Origin: Symbiodinium sp. CCMP2592
Taxonomy: Eukaryota; Sar; Dinophyceae; Suessiales; Symbiodiniaceae
Reading direction: 5' to 3'
Length of the DNA stretch: 64,000 bases
Assembly: GCA_905221615.1 (NCBI GenBank)
Contig: CAJNDT010006135.1
Coordinates: 1,898,089 to 1,962,088, forward strand
Below the pieces are notes generated by a model, which did not search any database, was not told the origin of the DNA, and saw nothing but the letters and a program-made list of their open reading frames with translations. Positions within the stretch are counted from its first letter, which is position 1; each line of letters begins with the position of its first letter. Of the stretch, positions 1 to 9,424 are shown in pieces. The translations under genes and the position numbers were made by a program.

Positions 1-99
1 AAGTGTAGTTGGGGTCAATGACCTAGGGCTTGAAACCATTCAAAGTGTTGCTAGTACTTCGTTTGCTATCTTCTGCTGAAACTTTGTCAGAGGATACGT

Positions 100-320
100 G
101 ATACAGCCAATCCCGATCCATGACCTTAGCCACACGACCGGGCAAGCGTTTGGAGCCAACGCCCAGGTCAGGAAGAGGGAGGCAGACCTCTTTGTTAGTG
201 CAGCAGCCGAGCTCGCAAAAGTGGGGCGGATCTCGGGGCGATTGATGCCGCTCGAAACCAATACAACGATGTGCCGCCGCTTGTGTTTATCTTTTCTCCA
301 CAGGTCTGAGAACTCCTTCA
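100..320. other. GC-rich coding-like island, strand uncertain
   Basis: A GC-rich stretch open on both strands, unlike the AT-rich repeats that follow. On the plus strand it reads as a helical charged peptide (for example READLFVSAAAELAKVGRIS); on the minus strand an ORF of similar length (DLWRKDKHKRRHIVVLVSSG) overlaps it. I recognise no family. It may be an exon cut by the window edge or by introns; the coding strand cannot be decided by eye. Confidence 0.25.
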
Positions 321-968
321 ATCGGAAGCGTGCTTCGGATACTCATTCGCCTCCACTGGCGGCTGACCCTAAACCCTTAACCCTATGATTTCGAAGTCAT
401 CGAACAGCACGGAGATCAAGGCATCTCGAAGTTTCTTCACAGAGCTTTTCGTCATGCTGGCTTTACAGAGTTCTACAGGGTTTTGTATGGCTCAAATTAC
501 AATGACTTAAAGGGCTCTATCGGGGGGAGCCAGGAGTTTTATGTGTGAGGTTGTATCGAGTCTGATAGGGTCTTACAGGGTTTGACATGACTTTTTAGAT
601 AAGGTTTGTTCAGTGGTTTGTAGGGTTGGGGTGTTGAGTAATTTAGGGTGGGTGTATGTTAAGCAAAAGATGTCTATAAGGCATTTCTTACTTGAAGGGC
701 CAGGGGACGTAGTAAGTGGGTTATAAATAGGGTTATACTTGGGATAACTCCATGTAGGGAACTTATAACTGCACTTATTACCTACTTGCTAAGAAGTAGA
801 CCCTGAACCCTAAACCCCATAGATCCCTTTAGGGAACCCTATAGATCCCTTTAAGGAACCCTTTAAGAACCGGTTTTATAACTCTACTTACCAGGTCCCC
901 TGGACCTCTAAGCAGGGCTTATTTCGGAAGTCAAGGGTTTAGGGGTTTAGCGTGGGGGTTTAGGGTTG

Positions 969-1077
969 CCCCAAGGGTCCAAAGGACCCAATAATTAGTA
1001 CCGCTTTTAGGATAGTAGTTATGTAGGTTGGGTATTTGGAGAGTGTATGATTATGAGGTACTTGGACCCTTGGGGTT
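969..1077. mobile_element. Palindromic MITE, family I
   Basis: Ends CCCCAAGGGTCCAAAGGACC and its imperfect reverse complement, about 109 bp, no ORF. Related copies at 35451-35560 and 55636-55745. Confidence 0.6.
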
Positions 1078-1140
1078 GGAAAGCTTTCAACAGACCCTGT
1101 AAAAAAGGTCCATCAACAAACTGCAGAAAACACTGATCAT

Positions 1141-1235
1141 ACGGTTGATGATCTAAATCCTACCCATAATCGGGAATACACAATGATTCCCATAGTTTAG
1201 GGTCCTTAAGGTAATGCAGGATTTATATCATCAGC
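1141..1235. mobile_element. Palindromic MITE, family A (diverged copy)
   Basis: About 95 bp, inverted arms of the type CGGTTGATGATATAAATCC. Family A has some 15 copies in the window; the better ones are flanked by TA on both sides, pointing to TA target duplication (Tc1/mariner-like). Further diverged or partial copies: 14255-14315, 23178-23295, 37877-37970. Confidence 0.55.
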
Positions 1236-1328
1236 CCGAACAACCTAAAACCCACTAGATCTTTTACATGAACCCCTTACAGGTGCCCTTATAGATCCCC
1301 TTTTTAGGAAGCCCGTAAAGGTACCCCA

Positions 1329-1460
1329 CTTGGAGGGTCGGGGGACTTAGTAACTGGTTATTTTAGGGACTTATAAGTACCATAGCCCCAATTAGGGTCC
1401 CTTTTAGGGTACTTATAAGTCTACTTACTAACTACTTACTAAGTCCCCCGACCCCCCAAG
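1329..1460. mobile_element. Palindromic MITE, family B (GGGTCGGGGGACTTAG type)
   Basis: About 132 bp with arms CTTGGAGGGTCGGGGGACTT and the complementary end, no coding capacity. One of at least 14 family B elements in three subtypes (GGTCGGGGG, GGGCAGGGG and GATCATGGG). A diverged copy lies at 691-806. Confidence 0.65.
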
Positions 1461-1557
1461 TATAGATCCCCTGATAGATCCCTTTAAAGGAGCCCTTATA
1501 GATCCCTTTAAAGGTATCCCATCAATCATACTCCCGCCCGTAGACATGAAAAGGCGC

Positions 1558-1640
1558 CTCTCGCATCCGCGCGAGGTCTTGCTCTCGGAGCGCTTCGGAG
1601 AGGGCACGGACCACCACCCGAAGCTTCCTCAGCTCAGGGT
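1558..1640 (-). CDS. Candidate small exon, helical charged peptide
   Basis: A GC-rich 83-nt island between AT-rich repeats. On the minus strand it is preceded by CCCCAG and followed by GCGCC (a GC donor, which dinoflagellates use often). Open frame reads DPELRKLRVVVRALSEALRE and on to QDLARMRE. No domain recognised. A 20-base copy of its 5' edge recurs at about 1918-1940. It could be a downstream exon of the gene starting at 2639; that link is inference. Confidence 0.45.
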
Positions 1641-1711
1641 CTGGGGATTTAAGGTTTAATTAGGGTTTAGGGTTTAAGGTTTAGGATTTAGGGTTTAGGA
1701 TTTAATTTAGG

Positions 1712-1812
1712 TTAGAAGGGGCCCCCACCCTGTAATAGCGACTATAAGGATTCTATTAAGGCCCTATAATACTCCTACTATACCACTATTACAGGCTGGG
1801 GGCCCCTTCTAA
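1712..1812. mobile_element. Palindromic MITE, family D (hAT-like)
   Basis: 101 bp, ends TTAGAAGGGGCCCCCACCCT and complementary GGGGGCCCCTTCTAA. Flanks AATTTAGG and GGTTTAGG are a near-match 8-bp duplication (6 of 8). Other copies with exact 8-bp duplications are at 21090, 27669 and 32460. Confidence 0.7.
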
Positions 1813-2072
1813 GGTTTAGGGTTTAGGGAGCTAAGCCAGTGGCTCCATATACTCTACCATTATGGAACGAGGTCCCCAAAGCCATGACATGGATGGTCGT
1901 TTGGGATCTAATTCCATTACCCGAAGCTTCCTCAGCTCATGGTTTGGGGATTTAGGGCTTTTGGGCGGTAGGGTTTAGGATTTGGGGTTTAAGCTTCAAG
2001 GCCCTAAACCCCGCCCGAAACCCCACTAACCCTGAACCCCAAATCTTAAAACATAACCACGTAAACTCTTGA

Positions 2073-2639
2073 CTAAAAACCTGATACCCCAAATCCTAAA
2101 CCTGAAACCCCAAATCCTACACTCCCAGAAATTCCAATACCCCTTAGATAAGGAATAATGTCAGATATCCGCATGAAAATGGCACACCAAAAAGCACCAT
2201 GCGCGCAAGCCCTCTTTTGCATGGTGGATGTGTGGGAGACGACAGGGTCCGTGTCCATGGCGGCAGCGGTGCTGTCCTCATGGTGGGCCACCTCAGCAGC
2301 CATGTCGCTTGGCAGTTGGCTCTCCTCCTTGACAACCACCTTCTCGCTGCCCTTGGTCATCAGACGTGCCATGGCCGCATCCATTTCCTGGAGCCGCTGG
2401 TCCAAGGTAGTATCGTCCACCTCCAGAGTCGTGAAGGAGGTCAGGGTGGAGTTCACCGTCTCATCCTCGTGCGCAGAGAGATTGTGTGCCAGGGTAGCAC
2501 GGGCCAAGGCCACATCATCATCCGGCTTCTCCCATTCCGGATCACTGTCCCCTGTGTCACGAAGGGGGACCAAGCTCTCAACCGTCTCCATGCTGGAGGC
2601 AAGGACATCATCGACATTAGCAACGGGGGTGAATGCCAT
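2073..2639 (-). CDS. Hypothetical acidic protein, start of a trans-spliced gene
   Basis: Open minus-strand frame with start chosen at the ATG at 2637-2639 (MAFTPVANVDDVLASS), because a spliced-leader relict lies 67 bases upstream and the earlier in-frame ATG lies beyond it. About 145 residues are convincingly coding: acidic, Ser/Thr-rich, probably largely disordered with a short helical stretch (DQRLQEMDAAMARLM). The last ~45 residues read into intron- or telomere-like repeats (GFGVSGLGFGVSGF), so the true exon probably ends near 2190 at an AGAGG|GC donor. No family recognised. The antisense 198-aa frame at 2158-2754 is judged a shadow. Confidence 0.5.
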   Translation of the reverse strand: MAFTPVANVDDVLASSMETVESLVPLRDTGDSDPEWEKPDDDVALARATLAHNLSAHEDETVNSTLTSFTTLEVDDTTLDQRLQEMDAAMARLMTKGSEKVVVKEESQLPSDMAAEVAHHEDSTAAAMDTDPVVSHTSTMQKRACAHGAFWCAIFMRISDIIPYLRGIGISGSVGFGVSGLGFGVSGF

Positions 2640-2706
2640 GATCGACGGTCGCGATAAAAAAGGGGGAGCGAAAGTTTCAAATTTTGAAGGACCCAAGGTC
2701 CACGAT

Positions 2707-2722
2707 CTTGGGCCAAAATGGC
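2707..2722 (-). other. Relict dinoflagellate spliced-leader sequence
   Basis: On the minus strand the 16 bases GCCATTTTGGCCCAAG match the 3' core of the dinoflagellate spliced leader (GCCATTTTGGCTCAAG) at 15 of 16 positions; the 5' part is degraded. It ends in AG, the expected trans-splice acceptor, 67 bases upstream of the ATG at 2639. Relict leaders of this kind are known signs that a gene was re-inserted from a trans-spliced mRNA. Confidence 0.6.
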
Positions 2723-3571
2723 AGAGCCATTTTGGCAGACGTCTCCTGACATAAGACTTGCAATTCGGCAAGCTCTGTTGCAAGTAGCTATACCTGAAAG
2801 CAGAATATTAACGCCCCTAGAACTTTAGGTATATCCCCTATAACTAAGGGATATTGGGATCCCTTAAACCCTAAACCCTATAAATCCCTTATAGATCCCA
2901 TAAAGGAACCCTTAAGGACCCCTGTAAAGGAACCCTAGGTAGTCCGTAATTAAGGGATATTGGGATCCCTTAAACCCTAAACGGCCCTAAACCCTATAGA
3001 TCCCATAAAGGAACCCTTAAGGATCCCTTTAAAGGAACCCTAGGTATACTCTTTAATGAAGGAATATTGGAATCTCTAAACCCAAAACCCTAAACCGTTG
3101 AGGATCCCACTGTAGAAACCCCTAAAGATCCCTTTTAAGGAGCCTTCAACCCTAAGCCTTGAAGCCTTTAAGGGATATTGGGCTCTCCGGGCTTCTCCAG
3201 TTAAACCCTAAATCCTTGTGGATCCCATTATAGGAACCCTTATAGATCCCCTAAGGATCCCTTTAAAGGAACCCTAGGACCCTAAACCCTAAACTCTAAA
3301 CCCTAAGCCCTAAACCGCTAAACCCGAATTAAGGTATATGGGGGATGCCTGAGCTCTCCAAAACCATAACCCTAAACCCTTATAGATCCCATTATAGGAA
3401 CCCTTGTAGATCCCTTTTTAAGGAACCCTATACGTTAAGCCTTAAAGCCTTTAAGGGATATTCCAGCTAAACCCTAAACTTTTAAACCCTAAACCCCTCA
3501 ACTCCACACCCGAAACCCTTATAGATCCCATAAGGATCCCTTTAAAGGAACCCTAGGTTTGTGGGGATCTC

Positions 3572-3656
3572 TGAGCTCTCCGGGCTTCTCCAGCTTGTCG
3601 TAAAACTCCAACGCCGGTGCCAGCTGCGCTCGGCCCAGGCCCATGTTCTTCGCCAG
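3572..3656 (-). CDS. Candidate small exon
   Basis: GC-rich island within repeats. Minus strand, after CTGAAG, reads LAKNMGLGRAQLAPALEFYD then KLEKPGE. No stop in the island and no family recognised. A 19-base copy of its 3' part (GCTCTCCGGGCTTCTCCAG) occurs at 3182-3200 within the repeats. Lies upstream of the spliced-leader relict at 2707, so it would belong to a different gene from the one starting at 2639. Confidence 0.4.
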
Positions 3657-3690
3657 CTTCAGAGTGTACCTTGGGGCGTTCCTTTAAAGG

Positions 3691-3787
3691 AAGCTCCAGA
3701 AAGTTGGAATATGGTTTCATGGTAGGATACCCTATAATTTACCATAGAAGGGTTAGGATAATCATATTCCAACTTTCTGGCTTTTAC
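3691..3787. mobile_element. Palindromic MITE, family F
   Basis: Arms CCAGAAAGTTGGAATATGG and complementary CATATTCCAACTTTCTGG around an AT-rich centre, about 97 bp. Further copies at 19607-19698 and 60241-60340. Confidence 0.65.
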
Positions 3788-4099
3788 TTTAAAGGGATCT
3801 ATAGGGGAGTTCAAGGGGTCTATAGGAGTTACTTTAAGGGATCTGGTCCCTCAAAGCTTAGGAGTTCCTTTAAGGGATCTATAGAGTTCCTAGCTTCAGA
3901 GTACCTTGGGGTTTAGGGTTCCTTTAAAAGGGATCTATAAGGATTCCTATAATGGGATCTGTAAGGGTTTAGGGTTGTGGGTTTAGGGTTTTTGGAGCCC
4001 AGAGATCCCAGTATCCCTTAATTAGAGTGTACCTTGGGGCGTTCGTTTAAGGGATCTACAGGGTTCCTTCCTTCAAGGGATCTATAGGGTTCTTTTAAG

Positions 4100-4445
4100 G
4101 GATCTATAGGGTTCCTTAGGGTAGACCCAAGAGTAACCTAGGAATGAAAAGGGTGCCCTTTTTGGTCTAAAAGGGACTAATGAGGGAACCTGAACCCTAA
4201 AAAAGGGAATAAGGGCCTCTTAAAGGGCAAGTTTCAGAGTGTACCTTAGGAGTTCCTTCAAGGGATCTATAGGGTTCCTTTGAAGGGATCTATAGGGTTC
4301 CTTGAAAGGGTTCCTTTAAGGGATCTGTAGGAGTACCTTAGGGTAGAATCAAGAGTAACCTAGGAATGAAAAGGGTGCCCTTTTTGGTTTAAAGGGACTT
4401 ATAAGGGAACCTGAACCCTAAGAAAGGGAATAAGGGCCTCTTAAA
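4100..4445. repeat. Direct tandem duplication of ~200 bp
   Basis: The block from about 4124 (GGGTAGACCCAAGAGTAACC) through AAGGGCCTCTTAAAGG recurs from about 4325 with few changes, a tandem duplication of a MITE-like unit plus adjoining GGGATCTATAGGGTTCC repeat. Confidence 0.55.
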
Positions 4446-4553
4446 GGACAAGACCTTAGGAGTTCCTTTAAGGGATCTATAGAGTTCTTTTAAAGGGATC
4501 TACAGGGATAGGGTTCCTCAAAGGGATCGATGCGGTGTAGGATTTAGGGTCTA

Positions 4554-4673
4554 CTTGGACGGGCAGGGGACTTAGTAAGTAGGTCATAAGTAGGGTTATA
4601 ACGGGGGTAACTCCATTTAGGGTACTTATGACTCTACTTATAACCTACTTACTTAGTCCCCTGCCCCTCCAAG
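4554..4673. mobile_element. Palindromic MITE, family B (GGGCAGGGG type)
   Basis: 120 bp, arms CTTGGACGGGCAGGGGACTT and AAGTCCCCTGCCCCTCCAAG, flanked by TA on both sides. Confidence 0.65.
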
Positions 4674-4689
4674 TAGGAATTCCTTTAAG

Positions 4690-5850
4690 GCTTCTTTTTG
4701 GGGTACCTTAGGAGTTCTTGTAAGGGTTTGGAGGAGTTCCGTTAAGGGTTCTTTTCGGGGTACGTTCGAAGTTATTGTAAGGGTTTAGGGTTTAGGGTGC
4801 AGGGTTCAGGGTTTGGAGCCTGGATGCCCTAGCCCCAAAAAGGTTAACCTGTTGAGTTATAATAGGATTACATAAGCGCCAACGTGTTAAGGGTTACCTA
4901 CTCAGCCCCCAACCAAGGGCTTCTCTAAGGGCACATGAGTGGTTCTTGAGGGGGGGGGGGTTCGTCAAGGGTATAGGGTTTAGGGTTTAGGGTTTAGGGG
5001 TTCTTAGATTCTTCCTCTCTGAAGGGCTCATTTTAGGGGTTCTATAGGGGTACCTTATTAAGGGTTCCCTTTGAGGGATCTTTAAGTGTACCTTAGGGTC
5101 TTTCCTTTTAGGGTTCTGTGAAGGGTGGGGGGGCCTTAGCTATAGGAGGCAGTTAAGAGTTAGAGGTTCAGGGTTTAAGGTAGGGTTTAGGGGTTTCTTC
5201 GCCAGTTTGAGGGAGTAACCTTAGGGGGGGGGGCCTCTGATGGTTCCTTTAAGGGTTCTATAGGGCCTGCAGGGCAGGGGTTTTCAGGGTTGAGGTTCAG
5301 GATATGGTTCCTTTCAGGGTTTAGGGGGTGAGGTTCCTTAGGGATTCGTAAGTAAGGTGTAGGGCTTAGGGTTTCTAGTTTTGGGGTGTACTTTGTACCA
5401 CAAGGGGTCTACAGGGTCTGTAAAGCTAAGGGCTTGGAATGTAGGGTTTGGGTTTTAGTTCAAGGGTTTCGATATGGATTCCTTTATGAGCTTTAGAGTT
5501 TAAGGTTTAAGGAAAACACAGCATAAAACCCTTAAAGGAACCCTTATAGCACCCTTAGATTAAGGTACCCGAAGACAACCCTTACAGGAACCCTAAAACT
5601 AAACCCTTCAAACCCTATAAGATACCCCTAAAGCCTAAGCCCGAAACTACTAAACCCTCGGCCCTAAACCCTAAACCCCCTTTATTGAACCCTTCTAGAT
5701 CCCTTTAACGGAACCCTTATCGATCCTTTAAAGGAACGCTTTTCTAGATCCCGTCAAAGGAACCCTAAACCCGAAGCCGAAACCCTACAGTATCCTTTTT
5801 TTGACCCCTTTAAAGGACCCTTTTATAGATCCCTTTAAAGGAACCCCAAG
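4690..5850. repeat. Gene-free stretch of degenerate TTTAGGG and GGGATCT repeats
   Basis: Degenerate telomere-like and GGTTCCTTTAAGGGATC motifs in mixed orientation with short G runs near 4950 and 5226. The only perfect heptamer run is about 4976-5000. No ORF of note. Confidence 0.5.
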
Positions 5851-5851
5851 C

Positions 5852-5921
5852 CGTAAGTCGTGCAGCTTCATGTCGTCCGGGCCGGCGATGCAAGTGTCGA
5901 GCGTTCCCCTCTGTAGCCTCG
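5852..5921 (-). CDS. Candidate small exon
   Basis: 70-nt GC-rich island. Minus strand preceded by GCGTTAG and followed by a GC donor (TTACG|GC). Reads RLQRGTLDTCIAGPDDMKLH then DLR. No family recognised. Sits just outside the left repeat of the cassette at 5955-11204. Confidence 0.4.
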
Positions 5922-5954
5922 CTAACGCTTGGAGGTTTTAGGGGCTTAGGGTTT

Positions 5955-6002
5955 CAGAAAGGGCTACCATGGGGCCTGCGTTTGGGACACATCACGTTTC
6001 GC
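5955..6002 (+). repeat. Left 48-bp direct repeat of the cassette
   Basis: Starts CAGAAAGGGCTACCATGGGG and ends CACATCACGTTTCGC; identical to 11157-11204 over 48 bases, with mismatches immediately outside on both sides. Confidence 0.9.
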
Positions 6003-6121
6003 GGTTTCGCAGCGATTTGTTTCACATCATCTTGCTATCCTATGCTTGTATAAACAGTTCTAGGTTATTTACTGTATTGTTCGTACTTGTAGACATTTAT
6101 GTCGCTTATCAATAATGTTGT

Positions 6122-6209
6122 TGTTTATAAGCAGGGTCTGTGTTTATAAACAGTGCCTGTGTTTATAAGCATGGCTTGTGTTTATAACCAGGGCTGGTGT
6201 TTACAAACT
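6122..6209 (+). promoter_or_regulatory. Five 19-bp-spaced TGTTTATAAACA-type iterons
   Basis: Near-palindromic 12-mers begin at 6122, 6141, 6160, 6179 and 6198, exactly 19 bp apart: TGTTTATAAGCA, TGTTTATAAACA, TGTTTATAAGCA, TGTTTATAACCA and TGTTTACAAACT. The same box, again twice at 19-bp spacing, lies before the next ORF. Likely binding sites for a cassette protein or a promoter element; which is not decidable by eye. Confidence 0.75.
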
Positions 6210-6516
6210 AAGATGAAACAGGGGGAGGGGGGGGGGGGGGGGGGGGAGCTGAGGGTTTGGGGCTGACATGTTGAGACCTGCTACCCCCCCCCTCCCCTTT
6301 CTCTACTGCGTCAGGTACGCCGACAGCAACGACATCAACACCTTCGCTTCGCTAGTTTATCTTTGCAATTTTGCGGTTTTGCGAATGCAATGCTGTGATT
6401 GAATTGCTCCATTATATCATTCTATAATACATTTAGAGTACGATTCTTTATACGACTTATACTTAAAATAACTGTTTATCTGTCTTGTTATACATTACTG
6501 TAGCACCTCGGCTGCA
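6210..6516. promoter_or_regulatory. Leader with a long G run and a facing C run
   Basis: No ORF. Contains a G-rich run (6221-6246) and a complementary C-rich run (about 6283-6297) that could form a hairpin or G-quadruplex, then AT-rich DNA up to the first ORF. Possible leader or promoter region of the first cassette gene. Confidence 0.4.
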
Positions 6517-7404
6517 ATGGAACTTTTTTTTTTTACGCCTACGGCTCAAGAACTAATTCCATGCCATCGCGCAAGGTCTGATCTTATACGCTGGGCAGTC
6601 ATTCTGCTCGAGTATAGTCCTGTAGCAGTAGAGTTCGCAGATATGAAAAGATCTGCTGCCGTAGCTGGTTTCATAGAGATAGGCGACGGCACATGCCGCT
6701 TGGAGCTGGCCAACCTCACCGTGGCAACGACAACGACATCTGGGACGACGCAGACGACATCGACGACAGTGCCTCTCCCCACTCCACAGAGCCTCTTGGA
6801 CCAGGTCTCAACTGGTGCCATTTGTGCACACGAGAGTAAGATCGGTCTCACGCCGCGACAGCTGCAGAGCCATATGTGCTACTTGCAGAACAAGCTCTCG
6901 TTGACTGCCGGCATCTCTGGCGGTTGGTCTGAGAAGGCTCAAGAACTACTACTTCGTTGGTTCGCAGCACCGAAGAAAGGGGCTAAGAGTTCCTCCTCAA
7001 AGCCATTGGCGATCAAGGACGTGGAGCAGCCGTCTTCTTCCAAGACCCCAGCGGCCCAAGCGAGCAAAGACGTAGAACAGCCCTCTTCTTCCAAGACCTT
7101 GGAGAACATGGACCATGAGCAGCCCCTGACGGAGAATGGAGAGACTCCCCTGCAAGCCACTGCTGAGTCCGATCAGGCGGAGTGCGCGTCTACTTCTTCG
7201 GATGACTCGTCCAGCAGCAGTTCGCTTCCCGTGATAGATGTTAGTCAATGGGGGTCCGAATGGCATGACCTTTGGCAGCAGACGACTGTCTTGAATCGGC
7301 ACTGCGCCGGTTCAAACAAACGGACACAGGCATTGAAGAATCTCTTCAAGAGCATCTATGCCGCAAAGCATCGCTTTGATGAGGTAGATTCGGATAGCTC
7401 CTGA
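6517..7404 (+). CDS. Cassette ORF1: unknown Ser/Thr-rich protein
   Basis: 295 residues, no family recognised. Residues 15-150 have mixed composition with a predicted helical part (LTPRQLQSHMCYLQNKLSLT, about 111-130) broken by a Thr-rich stretch (70-84). Residues 157-236 are Ser-rich and look disordered, with an 11-residue repeat KDVEQPSSSKT at 167-177 and 184-194 and a poly-Ser tract at 231-236. The C-terminus (245-290) is helical again (KRTQALKNLFKSIYAAKHRF). The first codons contain a 12-T run, so Met43 (MKRSAAVAG) is an alternative start. First gene of the cassette, preceded by the 19-bp iterons; 253 bp before the ATPase gene. May be an accessory or DNA-binding partner; function unknown. 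Confidence 0.65.
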   Translation: MELFFFTPTAQELIPCHRARSDLIRWAVILLEYSPVAVEFADMKRSAAVAGFIEIGDGTCRLELANLTVATTTTSGTTQTTSTTVPLPTPQSLLDQVSTGAICAHESKIGLTPRQLQSHMCYLQNKLSLTAGISGGWSEKAQELLLRWFAAPKKGAKSSSSKPLAIKDVEQPSSSKTPAAQASKDVEQPSSSKTLENMDHEQPLTENGETPLQATAESDQAECASTSSDDSSSSSSLPVIDVSQWGSEWHDLWQQTTVLNRHCAGSNKRTQALKNLFKSIYAAKHRFDEVDSDSS

Positions 7405-7518
7405 GCAGGAGATTTGCAGCAGTATCGAGACGTGGCGTCTTTCACGTAGCAAAACAGTGTGAGACTTATTCATTTGGTGCCTGCGCATGTTGAGCAACCG
7501 CTGTCTGCACACAAGGGC

Positions 7519-7549
7519 TGTTTATAAACACCCGCCTTGTTTATAAACA
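7519..7549 (+). promoter_or_regulatory. Two perfect TGTTTATAAACA boxes, 19 bp apart
   Basis: Perfect 12-bp palindromes at 7519-7530 and 7538-7549, in the gap between the first and second cassette ORFs, at the same 19-bp spacing as the array at 6122. Probably the promoter or operator of the ATPase gene. Confidence 0.7.
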
Positions 7550-7657
7550 CGGCGTTTGTCTTGAATGTAACGTCTGATTCGCTGCTCTCAAAAGAAAGCT
7601 AGCTGGAAATCGTGTAGCCGTACATATCTAGCTTTAGCACTGTCGCCCCTCCGCGCG

Positions 7658-9424
7658 ATGGACCAAGCTATGGCCGCATCCAAATACACCTATGTCCAGT
7701 ACTATGACATTCATAAGTACAGCAAGATCACCGAAGGAGAGCACAGTATCCAAGATCTTCCTCTTGTAGATTCGCCCCTCGTCAAGGGTAAGAAGTTCAA
7801 GGAGTTCTTCCACGTAGTCAAGAATGTCTCTGCCTCAGACTACCATACCATCGTGGAGATCATGAACTCAGACCCAAACCGCATAGGTCACTTACCCGAT
7901 TCTGTTCGTCCACGAGATGCGCTTGGGGATCAGTGCAAGCTCCAGATTGTGATTTGGCCCAATCAGGACAACGACACCTATACCGTGATGAAGTTCTTTC
8001 ATTCGAAGGTCCCTGTTCCGCTTGGCCTTGCCAAAGCCTTTTGCGCCCAGGAGGTCAAAGTCTTGAACTACGCTGTTTCCGATAACTCCGACTTGCTGAA
8101 GAAGGCCTTCCTCTATCTCTTGTCACGCATACCAGGTGAGATGTGGATGACACAAGCTCTTGTGCAAAAAAGCATTACCAATGTGAAAACCAACAGTGAT
8201 GGTGAGATGAAATGGGACCCTAGTCCTGAAGAGCTCAGGGCTGGCATTGAGCACATCAATAACCACGCGCCACTCGCCAATGCCAAGAATGAGCAGTTCT
8301 TGTGGTCATTGCTAAACATTCGCGACAAGGATAGCCCCATCTGTGGTTGGCCGCTTCATATTGTCGGCAAAGCGTGTGGCAACAGGGCCACCGGTAACAG
8401 CCAGTCCGAACCGGAGTACTTCTTTCCCCTTCTCCTCCGTGATTTGAACAGCGAGTTCCAGCGGACGGTGGTACCAATGATTCTGCCGACCTTGTTGAGT
8501 TTTGGCTTGATCATTCTTGGAAAGCCAGGCATTGGAAAGACTCCTGCAGCGATCATCATGGTCATGGCCGTGGCTCGCTACCTGATACAGGCCCGCAATA
8601 TGGACGGCTACTTCCCGGGATGGCGACGCTCCAAACAGATCGATGGATTCAGAGAACGACCCGGGGAGATTCACATCCCTGTCATCTTGGACGATCCGCT
8701 CCTTCCCTCCATCAATGTCGAAGATATCAAATCGTTTCTGGACGTGGGCGAGAATGGTCTGGTGGATGCACGCTATCGCGCAGCTAAGTTTGTCAGGAAT
8801 CAGTGCCGGGTTCTTCTTAACAATGAATGGTCCCCTGAGAAGGAACCGGAGTATGTTGGCTTGCCTATGATCACTTGGAAGCAGTTCTTGGCTATGTTCA
8901 AGCCGGCTTTAAATGATGCCCAGATGCCTCACATCATGGCTACTTTGAAGAGGGCTTCTGTGATCATTGCCGGCAACAACGCGATCTATGTACGGTTGGC
9001 TTCGGAACACCAAAGCCAAAGGATCCATTGCATCAACAACAGTGGGATTACGGAAGATTGGTTACAGCCAACCAACAAGCCGCATTACGACCACTACAAG
9101 AAGGGACAGCACACCAAGTACCAGGACTTTAATCGATACGTGGAGGAAGAGACGAACTTCGTCTCTGAATTGCTTGCCTCGCCAGAGGAGAAGGAATACC
9201 TGCGCAGGGGTGCCACTTACGATCGCTGGGCAGAGGGAGATTTCACAGAGCCGGATCTCATGACTCCGCGTCCTTCTACTCCCGCAATGGCCTCTAATCC
9301 TCCCGATTCAGTCCCTGGAGGTATGTCATCCAGTCCTCTCATCGCATCCCCGCCGGCCAAACAAGCCAGGATTGACATGGACGACTCCGATGGCGAGCCA
9401 TTGTCGCCAGATTACAATGCCTGA
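7658..9424 (+). CDS. Cassette ORF2: AAA+/SF3-like ATPase
   Basis: 588 residues. A P-loop GKPGIGKT at 288-295 follows a hydrophobic strand (LIIL); a Walker B-like strand HIPVILDDP ends in D345-D346; a third strand CRVLLNNEW (383-391) with N388/N389 fits the sensor-1 or motif C position. This order and spacing fit a superfamily-3 helicase or other AAA+ ATPase. The N-terminal ~280 residues are unrecognised (possible DNA-binding or origin-binding part), and residues 530-588 form an acidic Pro/Ser-rich tail. Intact. The next gene is 201 bp away. Likely role: ATP-driven remodelling or unwinding of element DNA with the ORF3 product. Alternative: a non-helicase STAND or transposition-regulator ATPase. 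Confidence 0.65.
   Translation: MDQAMAASKYTYVQYYDIHKYSKITEGEHSIQDLPLVDSPLVKGKKFKEFFHVVKNVSASDYHTIVEIMNSDPNRIGHLPDSVRPRDALGDQCKLQIVIWPNQDNDTYTVMKFFHSKVPVPLGLAKAFCAQEVKVLNYAVSDNSDLLKKAFLYLLSRIPGEMWMTQALVQKSITNVKTNSDGEMKWDPSPEELRAGIEHINNHAPLANAKNEQFLWSLLNIRDKDSPICGWPLHIVGKACGNRATGNSQSEPEYFFPLLLRDLNSEFQRTVVPMILPTLLSFGLIILGKPGIGKTPAAIIMVMAVARYLIQARNMDGYFPGWRRSKQIDGFRERPGEIHIPVILDDPLLPSINVEDIKSFLDVGENGLVDARYRAAKFVRNQCRVLLNNEWSPEKEPEYVGLPMITWKQFLAMFKPALNDAQMPHIMATLKRASVIIAGNNAIYVRLASEHQSQRIHCINNSGITEDWLQPTNKPHYDHYKKGQHTKYQDFNRYVEEETNFVSELLASPEEKEYLRRGATYDRWAEGDFTEPDLMTPRPSTPAMASNPPDSVPGGMSSSPLIASPPAKQARIDMDDSDGEPLSPDYNA

Larger units (their letters stand above)
2820..4520. repeat. Dense interspersed GATCCCTTTAAAGGAACCC repeat block
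   Basis: Dozens of variants of a ~20-25 bp motif, GATCCCTTTAAAGGAACCCT and its reverse complement, alternating with CCCTAAA units. The core CCTTTAAAGG is self-complementary. The orientation switches near 3.6 kb. The same motif recurs at 24.9, 37.4, 56.5-57.0 and 57.8 kb. No gene is seen apart from the island at 3572-3656. Confidence 0.7.

Noticed and set aside
2158..2754. 198-aa plus-strand ORF opposite the spliced-leader gene
   Set aside because: It crosses the leader relict and the 5' UTR of the minus-strand gene; judged antisense shadow.
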